Source of the DNA: Deltaproteobacteria bacterium
Lineage (GTDB): Bacteria > Desulfobacterota > Desulfarculia > Adiutricales > Adiutricaceae
DNA: 45,036 nucleotides
Assembly (NCBI GenBank): GCA_031271165.1
Contig: JAISWF010000028.1
Coordinates: forward strand, 1-45,036
Reading direction: 5' to 3'
In this document: positions 27,101-35,123 of the stretch, piece after piece
Layout of the letters: every line of letters begins with the position of its first letter
Numbering within the stretch: the first letter of the stretch is position 1
Notes under the pieces: generated by a model
The model's input: only the letters and a program-made list of their open reading frames with translations
Database searches by the model: none
What the model was told of the DNA's origin: nothing
Translations under genes and position numbers: made by a program

Positions 27101-27848
27101 TTTCAATGAGCTTTTGATGGTTTCTTTGGACGGTGCAGTCGCGTTCGTCAAAGGCGAAAATGTTGCCGCTCTGATCGGCTATGACCTGGATTTCGATGTG
27201 ACGGACGTGGTCGAGTCTTTTTTCAACAAAGAGCCTGGGATTGCGAAAAGAGGCCTGGGCCATGGTCGAGGCCCGGATAAAGGCGTCTTCCAAAGACTCG
27301 GGATTTTCAATTTCAACTATGCCTCGGCCGCCTCCGCCGCCTTCGGCCTTGAGCATGATTGGCAGACCGAGTTCAGCGATGACCTCTCGGGCTCGGGCGA
27401 TGTCAACGGCTCCGTCTGAGCCGGGGACCACCGGAATGCCGAGCTTTTTGGCAAGGTTACGGACTTCAACTTTGTTGGCCAAAAGCCTCATTGACTCGGG
27501 GGTAGAACCGATAAATATTATGCCAGCCTGCCGGCACAGCTCGGGGAAACGATCGTCTTCGGAAGCAAAGCCCCAGCCCGGGTGAATGGCCACAATGCCG
27601 CGGCGTTTGGCCAAAGTGATGATCAGCTTGAGATCGAGGTAGGAGGAAGGATCTTTGCCCAAAAGGAGCAGTTCCTGGGCTGAAGAAGCGGCCGGGGCGG
27701 TTTTGTCGATGTCGGTAGCGGTCATGACCGCGATGGCATCAAAACGGTCCCGGATAGCCCGGCAAATGCGGCGGCCTGGAATGCCCCGGTTAACCACTAA
27801 AATGGGGCGTCCCTTAATCTTAGATAAAACTTCACTAAAAGTTGACAT
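24129..27848 (-). CDS. pyc: Pyruvate carboxylase, single chain, with C-terminal zinc ribbon
   Basis: The enzyme would carboxylate pyruvate to oxaloacetate. Residues 1-470 are biotin carboxylase (IVAIHPGWGFASE, ATP loop GGGGGRG at 170-176, FLIEVNTRLQVEHG). From about 535 comes the carboxyltransferase: TDTTCRDMTQS replaces the common DTTFRDAHQS, LGLKDMAGV holds the expected metal-site lysine, and HYHRHYTDG stands for HTHDTAG. The C-terminal biotinyl domain has ISIMKQEKAV, with Lys1160 as the likely biotin site. After it comes a zinc ribbon, Cys1207, 1210, 1222 and 1225. The total of 1239 slightly exceeds the usual 1150. birA lies just upstream. The altered metal-site motifs leave the exact 2-oxoacid substrate open. 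Confidence 0.85.
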   Translation of the reverse strand: MSTFSEVLSKIKGRPILVVNRGIPGRRICRAIRDRFDAIAVMTATDIDKTAPAASSAQELLLLGKDPSSYLDLKLIITLAKRRGIVAIHPGWGFASEDDRFPELCRQAGIIFIGSTPESMRLLANKVEVRNLAKKLGIPVVPGSDGAVDIARAREVIAELGLPIMLKAEGGGGGRGIVEIENPESLEDAFIRASTMAQASFRNPRLFVEKRLDHVRHIEIQVIADQSGNIFAFDERDCTVQRNHQKLIEITPSPWPGLTPQLRQQLKSYARALVREVGYSSLCTVEFLITPSGEPFLIEVNTRLQVEHGITETRYGIDLVEEQISVAFGGELRISEEKNQPSLVAMQVRINLEDPQNDFTPNSGLISRYVSPGGPGVRLDSNLSAGYDFPSNYDSAGSLLIAFGRDWNKVLGIMDRALGEYTIGGLKTTIPFYRSLLRHPKFRTADFTTDFIARNPSLLKYSDFIPEAELLGRLAAEISAHGYNPFVQLGRYRASQSPRLERFNPVLPRIDPAEIKPSPYPRGDRQALLSYVRDSGKIHFTDTTCRDMTQSNSGNRFRLAEDSLIGPYLDEAGLFSLETGGGAHFHVAMMANMTYPFSEARSWNQFAPKTLKQILVRSTNILGYKPQPSSLMRLTGETICHHFHVVRCFDFLNHAENMYPLAEVILADSDILFEPSISLSFGPGFTVEHYVSAAESIISMCQKASGLPLSKVLTVISLGLKDMAGVCPPRFISALVKALKKRWPELVLHYHRHYTDGLFVPSVGAAAAAGCQIIDAALGASVRSYGQGDLMATAAYIEEELGLPVALDRSAIRYANFVLKQIMPYYDRYAPTFFNGIDHDAVLHGMPGGATSSSQEGAMKQGYIQFLPQMLRFLAGVRRIVRYHDVTPGSQITWNTAFLAISTAFRRGGPDAVRFLLEVLDRVNSTPEDQVDAELAGDRLLIYRDCNDAFRDLLLGRFGRLPLGFPPDWVYQSAFGEEWEKAVRDRRTDSPLNHLKEPDLAEERNILAELIRREPSDEEFVMYLNQPADALKTIRFRQKFGDPNNLPLDVWFEGLRPDETSTFLDTKGKPHQITILNIQPEDEKGQVVVRYLLDSEIMVHAAQVGAPIPDPVAANPGGDTPSSDPYLVTAPMNGDLWVMYAKEGDLVDAGEELFNISIMKQEKAVISKIPAMVKKVHKTADFQHTKQMVPVRAGELIVELCPVPARCQSCSEPLPAANLKFCPYCGTKQTFEIENPPTK

Positions 27849-27872
27849 AACAAACCATAAAAGAGGTGATAA

Positions 27873-28655
27873 TCATGGCCCGGCCGTCAGAGTCCCCGAC
27901 CAGACAGTCAAAAGTCCCAGCGGGCTTTCCAAAATGAGAGCCCCAGAGCAATCAAGTCCGGTCAGACGTCCGGAAATCTCGGAGACTGCGACCGGGGGGG
28001 ATGAAGACGGCCCGATGACGGTGACGGTCTGGCCCAGGTACATAAGCCGGGCCTCGACCTGGTTGAGGAGGTCCCGCTGCCAAGGCCGGTCACTTCGGCC
28101 GAATTTGTCATTATACCCCTTTAACAGAGTTTCCGCTACAATCGGCCAAAGTTTTTCCGGGGGGCCCAAAGAAGCCGGGAAAAAACCGGGTAAAGGGGCG
28201 CCTGGGGTTCTTTCGGCCTCGGATATTGGGCAACTGCCGAGGTTTAGGCCAAAGCCGGCCAAAAGGGCTTGGTTCCGATTTTCCAAAAGTAGCCCGGCCG
28301 CTTTGCGGCCGCCGACCATTAAATCATTGGGCCACTTGATGGCGATTTGAAGTCCTGGATCAAGACTTTCTAAAGCTTGAGTCAGCATCAGGGCCAAAGC
28401 CAGAGGGGCCTGGGTGCCGGAAAAAGGCGGACTCAAGGGGAGCCTTAAGGCGCTGTAGAGGTGCCCGACCGGAGAAGACCACGTCCGGCCGTGCCGGCCC
28501 CGGCCGGCGGTTTGGCCCCGGGCCAGAACCGAGCCGAAAACCGGCAGGCGATTTTCATTGATCAGATTCCAAGCGACGTCAAGACACGAAGTGACTAGAT
28601 CGACCGAAAAAACCGGGGGGCCTCCGGGGTCAATGAGGTGATGGATGATTGTCAT
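27873..28655 (-). CDS. birA: Biotin--[carboxylase] ligase, monofunctional
   Basis: BirA activates biotin as biotinyl-AMP and attaches it to the lysine of biotin carrier domains. The signature GQTAGRGRHGRTWSSPVGHLYSAL and IKWPNDLMVGGRKAAGLL are visible, as is GFGLNLGS. With 260 residues and no N-terminal helix-turn-helix it is a ligase only, not a repressor. The ATG at 28655 is chosen; a TTG at 28703 would add 16 residues. The ATG overlaps, as ATGA, the stop of a read-through frame of the upstream thiamine kinase gene. The pyruvate carboxylase gene starts 24 bases downstream, a clear functional pairing. Confidence 0.9.
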   Translation of the reverse strand: MTIIHHLIDPGGPPVFSVDLVTSCLDVAWNLINENRLPVFGSVLARGQTAGRGRHGRTWSSPVGHLYSALRLPLSPPFSGTQAPLALALMLTQALESLDPGLQIAIKWPNDLMVGGRKAAGLLLENRNQALLAGFGLNLGSCPISEAERTPGAPLPGFFPASLGPPEKLWPIVAETLLKGYNDKFGRSDRPWQRDLLNQVEARLMYLGQTVTVIGPSSSPPVAVSEISGRLTGLDCSGALILESPLGLLTVWSGTLTAGP

Positions 28656-28744
28656 GGTCGATTTTTGATTTCCGATTTTTGATCCGGGCTGAAAGAGGCG
28701 CAAGTATAGTTCCGGCCGGGTGAATATGGGGTAATTGAGGCCAG

Positions 28745-29485
28745 CTAAAAACCCATCGCTTCCGGACGAAACCCTTCATCATCAAGCGGGGAGATGGTGA
28801 CCAAAAGAGTGCCGGAGGTTAGGCTTAAGGTTCCTCCGGTTGAGTCTAACTCGTTGCAAAGTGACCTGGTTAAACCCAGAAAAAGATCCTCGTTGGACAG
28901 CGGATACTTAAAACCTCCTGACAAAGTGATCCCGGTCACTTTATCCTTAAGCGGGACCAGGGAAACTCTTCTGTCTCCGATCTGGGGCCTAAAAACGAAC
29001 TTGGTCGGTCCGCTTAAAAGGTGGATATCCCACTGGCCGTCGCGAAACACCAATTCCGGATGCGGAGGGGGACCAGAAAGCAGTTTGAAGTTAGGAGCCA
29101 AAGGGAGCAGCAAGTTAGACAAGGTCATATCCCAGCGGCCGCCAAGGCCCCCCAAAATGATAATCTTTCGATGACCCAAGTTTTGCGAATCCAAGAGCTT
29201 TAAAGCCAGCTCGAAATCAGATTCGTCTTTTTCACGGTTGTATCGCCTGATTTCCAGTCTGGGGAAAGCCTCTTTGAGAATCCCAACTCCTTTTTCGGTT
29301 AAAGAGTCAAAGTCGCCCAAAAGCAGGTGGACAGGCCACTTAAGCCGGAGGCAGTGTAAGGCTCCGCCATCAACGGCGATAACATATGAACCGACCGGGG
29401 AGGTCGGGAGATCCGGCGGAGGACACAAAGGCCCGTTTAAAAAAATGTAGACCGGCTGGTCTTCGGAAAAATCCGTAGGATCCAT
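28745..29485 (-). CDS. Thiamine pyrophosphokinase
   Basis: This enzyme converts thiamine to thiamine diphosphate with ATP. Visible family motifs are IAVDGGALHCLRLKWPVHLLLGD (nucleotide site), GDFDSL, the conserved REKDESDFELALKLL, and LGGLGGRWDMTLSNLLLL-like residues before the C-terminal beta-sandwich (RRVSLVPL, GITLSGGFKYPL). The 246-residue length is typical. It is the only main gene here that ends in TAG. After that TAG the frame stays open for 30 codons to a TGA that overlaps the birA start as ATGA. It heads the apparent operon with birA and pyc. Confidence 0.85.
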   Translation of the reverse strand: MDPTDFSEDQPVYIFLNGPLCPPPDLPTSPVGSYVIAVDGGALHCLRLKWPVHLLLGDFDSLTEKGVGILKEAFPRLEIRRYNREKDESDFELALKLLDSQNLGHRKIIILGGLGGRWDMTLSNLLLPLAPNFKLLSGPPPHPELVFRDGQWDIHLLSGPTKFVFRPQIGDRRVSLVPLKDKVTGITLSGGFKYPLSNEDLFLGLTRSLCNELDSTGGTLSLTSGTLLVTISPLDDEGFRPEAMGF

Positions 29486-29507
29486 AAATAATTTCCTGTT
29501 AAGGGAT

Positions 29508-29537
29508 AAAAAAAGCGGCCGTCAAACCCTTAGGCCG
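29508..29537 (-). terminator. Intrinsic terminator after the 912-residue gene
   Basis: On the minus strand CGGCC and GGCCG form a stem with an 11-13-base loop, followed by GC and seven T. It separates the pepA transcript from the thiamine kinase operon. Confidence 0.65.
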
Positions 29538-29555
29538 TTGCGGCCGGATTAAATA

Positions 29556-32294
29556 TTAGGGCAGCCCCAAATTATAAAAGATAAAAGCTTCATTGCCCCC
29601 CAATAGTGGCTGGCCCCCCAACAGAGATTGACCGTCGGTTGGGGGGATGATACCGCCGGATTCCAAGTAAGTTGCCTGATCAGGCCCGGGCTGGTCAATA
29701 GCATGCCTCTCGTCGAGATCGAAAGGTGGGCGTTCGCCAGGGAAAAGAAATCCAGCCGCCCGGGCCGGGCAGTCGGCTGGGGCCTGACTGGCGGCTGCCA
29801 GCCAAGCGGCCAGGCAAATTTGCCCCTGAAATTTGGGACTGAGCCCGACATAAATGGATTTCAAAGCCGCTGGCTCGCCTTCTTTAAGAGCCTTGATGGC
29901 CTGGGCTGCTTCGGGAAACTCTGGTGCCAACAAAATTTGGTCTTCAAAGGAGGCCCCGGGCAGACCATCTCGGAGGGCCAGGCCGAGGCCAATCCAGGGG
30001 CGGTCGACATCTTTGAGCCTTTGGGTTGGGAGAGCTAAGGCTATTTTGGCGGCGGCCTTTTCAGCTTCGGGTCTGGCGGCTTGAAGAAATAAAAGCCGGT
30101 CGGCCAAAGGGCCGGCCCCGGCCAGTTCCAAGGCCTGCTCCAGGCGGCCCAGCTCGAGCAGAGCGTAAGCCAGATCCTCGGTTTCCTCGGCCGATAACCC
30201 AGAACCCCGGCCTTCAGGCGGCCCCTGGGGGGACTGCCGGCGGGTGAGTCTGGCCAGCAGCGGGTCCCAGGGACCAAATTCGTCGGACAGGGACTTTAAG
30301 TCAGCTCCAAAGTAATGCCTGAGGCGGGCCAGGGTTTCGGCTTCCGGCAAAACAACCGATGGGTCCGAGGCCAGAGCAATATCGTAATGGGCCAGGGCCA
30401 AACTGAGTTGGTCTTTTTTTAAGTAGTCCCGACCTTGATCGCGGTTGAGCCAAGGGTGCTCGGGATAGAGCTCCAAAAGTTTGGCCAAGGCGGCCGGCCT
30501 TTCCTCTTCTGAAAGGCATATGGCTGAAAGGTAAGCTTCATCGGCTAAAACGATTTGGTCGGGCTGGGTCAAGTCGGAGTCCGGGCCGGCGCTCATGGAG
30601 GCAAAAAGATTTTGGCACTGGGCCAGTCTGGCTGGCGGCGCCGCTAACCGCAAAAAAAGGTCGTTGGTCCAGAGATCGTCAGGAAAATCGTGGAGTCTTT
30701 GGGCCAGTAGCTCTTGGGGCTCAGGGCTGGACTCAACCAAAAGGCTCAGCCAAAAAGGGGTCCAGATGGCCTCGGGCCGGCCCCAGCGGGCCTGGGTGGC
30801 GATAACCCGGGCTCTGTCGGTCAAAGGAGTCAGAGACAGCATTCTGGCGGGGTGAACCCCGCTTAAGGCTGACAAGACCAGTCTGGTGGAATCCCGGCCT
30901 TTGATCTGAATGGTCTGGGGCGGAGGAGTTAAAATAAAGTCAGCCCCGGTGGGATAAAAAATCGGGGCCCCCAATTGTTTTTCAGTCGGCGGGCCGGTCG
31001 AGCCGGCAGTTGCATAGGTGGCCGTCCACTCGGCCAAAGGCGAAGCTCCGGCTATGTTATAGACCAGAGCCATTTTAGGGTCAAAATCAGGTAAGGAATC
31101 AAAACTTTCGATTAGAGATTCCATAGTTACGGTTTTAAGGGCCGTTGGGCTGGGCGGAAGGACCAAGGCCAGGCTTGAAGAAGGCGGGAGGATGGCCTTG
31201 GAAGAATTTAAAAATACCGTCACCGGAGCGTTTAAGCCATTGTGGACATAAAGATACCCCGGGCCAGTCGGGGCCGGGGGCCGGGTCAGGGTAAAAAATA
31301 TGACTGCCGCAGCCAGTCCCACGGTCAGAGAGACTATCGTCTTCAGCCGTCGTCTGGAAAAGGCCGGGGTCTTGGAAGCAGTTTCGGTTGGGCCCGGTTT
31401 GGGAAGGCGAGGGGGAAAGGGAACCAATAAGGCCTCAGGGGCTGGCTGAGGGGCTTGGGCGAGATTTTTTTGCCACCAGGAAAAAAGAAGATCCTCGGCC
31501 GCCAAAAGTCGCTCCAGGGTAAGCCTGCGCAATGAAGCTAAAACGCTGATGACGTTATCGGCCTCTTTTAAGAGTTCCGGCCCCGGTTTGAGAGGCTCGG
31601 TCTCTGAAAGGACGGGGGCATCGGAGTCAAAATAATCCTGCCGGGGGGTCAGCTCCAGGATTTTTTTGCGGGCCATGGAAAGGACGGACCACAAAGCTTG
31701 GAAGCGGCTGGCATCTTTGTTTTTGGTCTCCAAAGAAGCTTTTAGCACAAGCGCTTTTAAGGCCTCTGACAAGTGCTCAGCTAGAAATAAAAGGGCCCCC
31801 AATGAGCCCAGATATTCGGCCCAGCCGCAGCCCAGCCTTTGGGCCAGAGCCAAATGGGCTCCTCTGGCTCGACGATGGTGGAAGGCCAATAGTTTTATAA
31901 TGCGGTCATGGTGGCGAGTCAGCTCGGCCCGTTGGGCTGAAAATTGATCGAGAGATTGGTCAGATAAATTGTTAAGACTGGCTTCAATTTGCTCCAGTTC
32001 GTCCAGGGCCAAGTCCAGCTCAGGGGGATACAAGGTTGGCAAATCGACTTCTGAGCCTCGGTAAATTAAGTCTGGCCCGGGACCAGCCCAGGTTACCCGC
32101 CGATCGCTTTGGTACAATCTCGGATGACCAAGGCCGGCCCCGAAAACTGAAACCATCTCGCCCCCCGGAACCTCGGGGCTGTTTGAAGATGAGATCGGGG
32201 CGGGGGCCGTTTTGGAGGTCGTCAGAGAGACCTCCTGGGAGGCTGCACCTGTTGTTGGCTGGGATTGGGTCTTAAAGTCGGTTTTGGAGTCCAT
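29556..32294 (-). CDS. Unknown large membrane-anchored protein with TPR-like C-terminal part
   Basis: Not recognised as a named family (912 residues). The N-terminal 300 residues are cytoplasmic-type, with a helical stretch at about 90-215 and a Pro-rich linker. One membrane helix follows at about 319-337 (IVSLTVGLAAAVIFFTLT), preceded by SRRRLK, so the C-terminal 570 residues probably face the periplasm. There, a small beta domain (YLYVHNGLNAPVTVFLNSS) is followed by helical repeats resembling TPRs (DQGRDYLKKDQLSLALAHYD and EDLAYALLELGRLEQALELA). The C-terminus carries a short repeat LLGGQP/LLGGNE. It starts 22 bases after pepA and is probably co-transcribed. No clear ribosome-binding site was seen. 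Confidence 0.8.
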   Translation of the reverse strand: MDSKTDFKTQSQPTTGAASQEVSLTTSKTAPAPISSSNSPEVPGGEMVSVFGAGLGHPRLYQSDRRVTWAGPGPDLIYRGSEVDLPTLYPPELDLALDELEQIEASLNNLSDQSLDQFSAQRAELTRHHDRIIKLLAFHHRRARGAHLALAQRLGCGWAEYLGSLGALLFLAEHLSEALKALVLKASLETKNKDASRFQALWSVLSMARKKILELTPRQDYFDSDAPVLSETEPLKPGPELLKEADNVISVLASLRRLTLERLLAAEDLLFSWWQKNLAQAPQPAPEALLVPFPPRLPKPGPTETASKTPAFSRRRLKTIVSLTVGLAAAVIFFTLTRPPAPTGPGYLYVHNGLNAPVTVFLNSSKAILPPSSSLALVLPPSPTALKTVTMESLIESFDSLPDFDPKMALVYNIAGASPLAEWTATYATAGSTGPPTEKQLGAPIFYPTGADFILTPPPQTIQIKGRDSTRLVLSALSGVHPARMLSLTPLTDRARVIATQARWGRPEAIWTPFWLSLLVESSPEPQELLAQRLHDFPDDLWTNDLFLRLAAPPARLAQCQNLFASMSAGPDSDLTQPDQIVLADEAYLSAICLSEEERPAALAKLLELYPEHPWLNRDQGRDYLKKDQLSLALAHYDIALASDPSVVLPEAETLARLRHYFGADLKSLSDEFGPWDPLLARLTRRQSPQGPPEGRGSGLSAEETEDLAYALLELGRLEQALELAGAGPLADRLLFLQAARPEAEKAAAKIALALPTQRLKDVDRPWIGLGLALRDGLPGASFEDQILLAPEFPEAAQAIKALKEGEPAALKSIYVGLSPKFQGQICLAAWLAAASQAPADCPARAAGFLFPGERPPFDLDERHAIDQPGPDQATYLESGGIIPPTDGQSLLGGQPLLGGNEAFIFYNLGLP

Positions 32295-32316
32295 CGGAAA
32301 AAGCGACTCGTTGCGA

Positions 32317-33801
32317 TCAGAATTCGGTCAGCATTTTAAGGATGGTACGCACCCCAAACCCGGTGGCTCCTTCGGGGCAGCCAGGGCGGGCCTTGGTGTT
32401 GCGGGCGGTCCCGGCGATATCCAAATGAGCCCAGGGGATGTTTTTTGTGACAAAGCGCCGCAAAAAGAGAGCGGCGTTGATGGCTCCGCCGGCCCGGCTG
32501 CCGGCTTGTTTAAAATCGGCCAAATCGCTTTTGAGGTTATCCTCGTATTCTTCGACAAAGGGCATGGGCCAAAAATGTTCTCCGGCATCTTTTCCGGCGG
32601 TTTGGAGCGATTTTAAAAGCTGGGGGTGGTCGCAAAAAAGACCGGCACAGCGCTCGCCCAGGGCAACTTGACAGGCTCCAGTCAAAGTCGCCAGATCGAT
32701 TATCCTGGCTGGGTTGTATTTGTGGGCTAAAGTCAGAGCGTCAGCCAAAATAAGGCGGCCTTCAGCGTCGGTGTTGACAATTTCAACTGTTTGACCGCTC
32801 ATGGTGGTTACAATATCACCAGGACGGTAAGCTGAGCCCGAGGGCATGTTTTCAGCCAGCGGCAACAGACCAACCAGGCGCTGGGGAAGCTTTAGAGTCG
32901 CAGCGGCTTTGAGGATGGCTAAAACTGCCGCTGCTCCGGCCATATCGGTTTTCATCAGGTTCATGTTTTCAGCTGGTTTTAGGCACAGTCCGCCGCTATC
33001 AAAGGTTACCCCCTTGCCAATCAGGACGGTGGAGGAGTCCTTGGCCAAGCCGGCCGCCCCCTGGTACTCAAGAATAACCATTCGGGGACGGTTGACGCTG
33101 CCCCGGCCGACGGCCAAAATGGCCCCGGCTTTTTCGATTTCCAGCTTGGACTCATCCCAGACGGTGACCTTAAACATCTTAGTCGAGCCGGCCTCAACCG
33201 CTTGAGCAGCCAGAGCCTCGGGAGTGAACTCCTGGGCCGGGCCGTCGGTGAGGTATCTGGCTTCCAACTGAGCGGTAGCCAGCGTCTCAGCCCGGGTCAG
33301 GACGCTTTTGGAGCGGTCGATAAAGTCGGATGCCGAGGGAGTCTGGAAAGTGATATTTTTAATGATCGGCTGGGGTTCGCTTTTGACCGATTTGTACTCG
33401 CCTCGGGGCTCTAAAGAGAGTTTAAAACCAGTACAGATCAGTTCCAAGGTTTTAATTGAGCCAAAGGCCAAAGACGGAAGGGAGACCACCGCCTCTTTGA
33501 CTCTGAGTTTGTTAAGGGTTTGTCCGGCTTGAGCAGCGGCGGCCAAAAGTCCGGCTTCGGTAAGTTTTTCCAGAGGGCCCAGGCCGATTATGACCAGCCA
33601 GGTGTCTTGGCTGCCAAAAAGCGGCAGGGCCTCAAGGTGTTGACCTTTAAAGGCCCCTGAGGTCAGGTGGGGTTGGATGAGGAGCCTAAAGGAAGCGAGA
33701 CCGTCAGTGCGGTCGATGGAGTCGGGGCCGATGGGCAAAAAAACGACCGTTGCCGGCTTGACTGGACCGTTGAAAGGTTCGCACTTGTATTTAAAAATCA
33801 T
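32317..33801 (-). CDS. pepA: Leucyl aminopeptidase (M17), cytosol aminopeptidase
   Basis: PepA is a hexameric, two-metal peptidase that removes N-terminal residues from peptides. The metal and catalytic motifs are complete: VLIGKGVTFDSGGLCLKP (Lys and Asp ligands), MKTDMAGAAAVLA, and NTDAEGRLILADAL, with the catalytic arginine in AEGR. The N-terminal macro-like domain is present, and the 494-residue length is normal. ATG 33801 is preferred to TTG 33807 because GAGG lies nine bases upstream. It heads a two-gene unit with the unknown 912-residue protein. Confidence 0.95.
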   Translation of the reverse strand: MIFKYKCEPFNGPVKPATVVFLPIGPDSIDRTDGLASFRLLIQPHLTSGAFKGQHLEALPLFGSQDTWLVIIGLGPLEKLTEAGLLAAAAQAGQTLNKLRVKEAVVSLPSLAFGSIKTLELICTGFKLSLEPRGEYKSVKSEPQPIIKNITFQTPSASDFIDRSKSVLTRAETLATAQLEARYLTDGPAQEFTPEALAAQAVEAGSTKMFKVTVWDESKLEIEKAGAILAVGRGSVNRPRMVILEYQGAAGLAKDSSTVLIGKGVTFDSGGLCLKPAENMNLMKTDMAGAAAVLAILKAAATLKLPQRLVGLLPLAENMPSGSAYRPGDIVTTMSGQTVEIVNTDAEGRLILADALTLAHKYNPARIIDLATLTGACQVALGERCAGLFCDHPQLLKSLQTAGKDAGEHFWPMPFVEEYEDNLKSDLADFKQAGSRAGGAINAALFLRRFVTKNIPWAHLDIAGTARNTKARPGCPEGATGFGVRTILKMLTEF

Positions 33802-33970
33802 TGCCAATGACCTCAGGTGGTTTCCAAGTTATGTTTTCGCCAAAACCACCGGGAGAAATTAGAGCGACCGGCCGTTTGGCTGGGGCTGTCCATTTAAATC
33901 AAAAAAAACGGTCACATTAAGTCAATAACCACGGCCACAAAGCTCAGTTAAAAGACTCGGTTATAAAATT

Positions 33971-34930
33971 TCAGCCCAAAAAGTTAAGCGATTGTTTAAA
34001 AGTCCGGAAATGGCGGGCCAAGACTTCAGCCGGGGTAAAGCGGTGATCCTGGGTGCCTTCGGCTTCCACGCAAAAGGAGGCGATGGTTGAACCCAGCCGG
34101 CAGGAAGATAGAATATCCTCGCCGTGAATCATGGCCGCCAGGACTCCAGCTCGGTAGGCGTCTCCGGCTCCGGTGGGGTTGCCAACTGAGGCCACCGGGA
34201 CCGGCATGATGTGTTGGGTCCCCCTGGGGGTGGAAAGCCGGCTCCCCCGGCTCGATAAAGTGGTCAGAACGGCTGAGGTGTAATGGAAGAGTGCATCATC
34301 AGAAAGGTTGGTCTTTTGCTTGAACATTTCAAGTTCGTATTCGTTAGTCATCAGCATGACCGAGCCGTCAAGCATGCCTAAAAGCTGCTCTCCGGAGAAA
34401 GCCGGAATTTGCTGACCCGGATCGAAGATGAACTTTATCCCCAGCTCACGGTATTTAGCCGGCAGCCTAAGCATGTCCTTAAATCCTCCCGGGGAGACAA
34501 TGGCCAAGTGGTCGGAGGCCGGGCCGGGCAAATTGGCAGGCTCAAAGTCAGTTTCCGTTTGCATGGCCCCGGGATTAAAGAACAAAAGCTGATTGCCGCT
34601 CCGATCGGAGGCGATATAAGCTCCGGCGGTGGCCGCCGTTGTGACCAGCGGAATGTGGTCGGTGGCTAGATCCCGGTCTCGGAGGCGTTCCAAGTAATCC
34701 CGGCCGTCGGGATCGTCACCGACGGCGGTGATTATCAGCGGTTTGACGCCCAGAAGACTTAGGTTGTAGGCGATGTTGCCGGCCGTACCTCCGTGGACCC
34801 GGTGGACCGAGTCGACCATAAAGCAGACGTTTAAGAGGTTTATTTTGTCGGCGATAATGTTGTCGCTGAAAAGTCCGGGGTAGTCAGCCAGGCGGTCAAA
34901 AGCCAGAGAGCCGGAACAGATAACAGTCAT
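33971..34930 (-). CDS. PfkB-family kinase, adenosine-kinase-like
   Basis: Ribokinase-fold kinases phosphorylate sugars or nucleosides. Motifs are GSLAFDRLADYPG at the N-terminus, VHGGTAGNIAYNLSLLG (PfkB signature 1) and VGNPTGAGDAYRAGVLAAM (signature 2, with the catalytic Asp in GAGD). The sequence as a whole is closest to the bacterial adenosine-kinase-like group, whose substrate is often untested. The 319-residue length fits. A near-consensus promoter lies upstream, so it is transcribed on its own. Confidence 0.88.
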   Translation of the reverse strand: MTVICSGSLAFDRLADYPGLFSDNIIADKINLLNVCFMVDSVHRVHGGTAGNIAYNLSLLGVKPLIITAVGDDPDGRDYLERLRDRDLATDHIPLVTTAATAGAYIASDRSGNQLLFFNPGAMQTETDFEPANLPGPASDHLAIVSPGGFKDMLRLPAKYRELGIKFIFDPGQQIPAFSGEQLLGMLDGSVMLMTNEYELEMFKQKTNLSDDALFHYTSAVLTTLSSRGSRLSTPRGTQHIMPVPVASVGNPTGAGDAYRAGVLAAMIHGEDILSSCRLGSTIASFCVEAEGTQDHRFTPAEVLARHFRTFKQSLNFLG

Positions 34931-34999
34931 TGATTATCCTTGAAAAACAACGCACTAGGGGCGCAATAATTGAAATAGTCGGCTAAAGAGCCGCCTATT

Positions 35000-35028
35000 A
35001 TTATAGAAAAATATCAAAAAAGTGGCAA
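35000..35028 (-). promoter_or_regulatory. Near-consensus sigma-70 promoter for the PfkB kinase
   Basis: On the minus strand TTGCCA (35023-35028) and TATAAT (35000-35005) are separated by exactly 17 bases. The roughly 60-base leader holds a CGGCT-CTTT-AGCCG hairpin. Confidence 0.75.
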
Positions 35029-35123
35029 GAGCTAATAAAATGGCCGAAATAAGCCCGCCCAGCCCGACCAAAGCCAAGACTGCTAACCACTAAGTGGGGT
35101 CCCGCGTCAGGTTGGCTTAAAAG

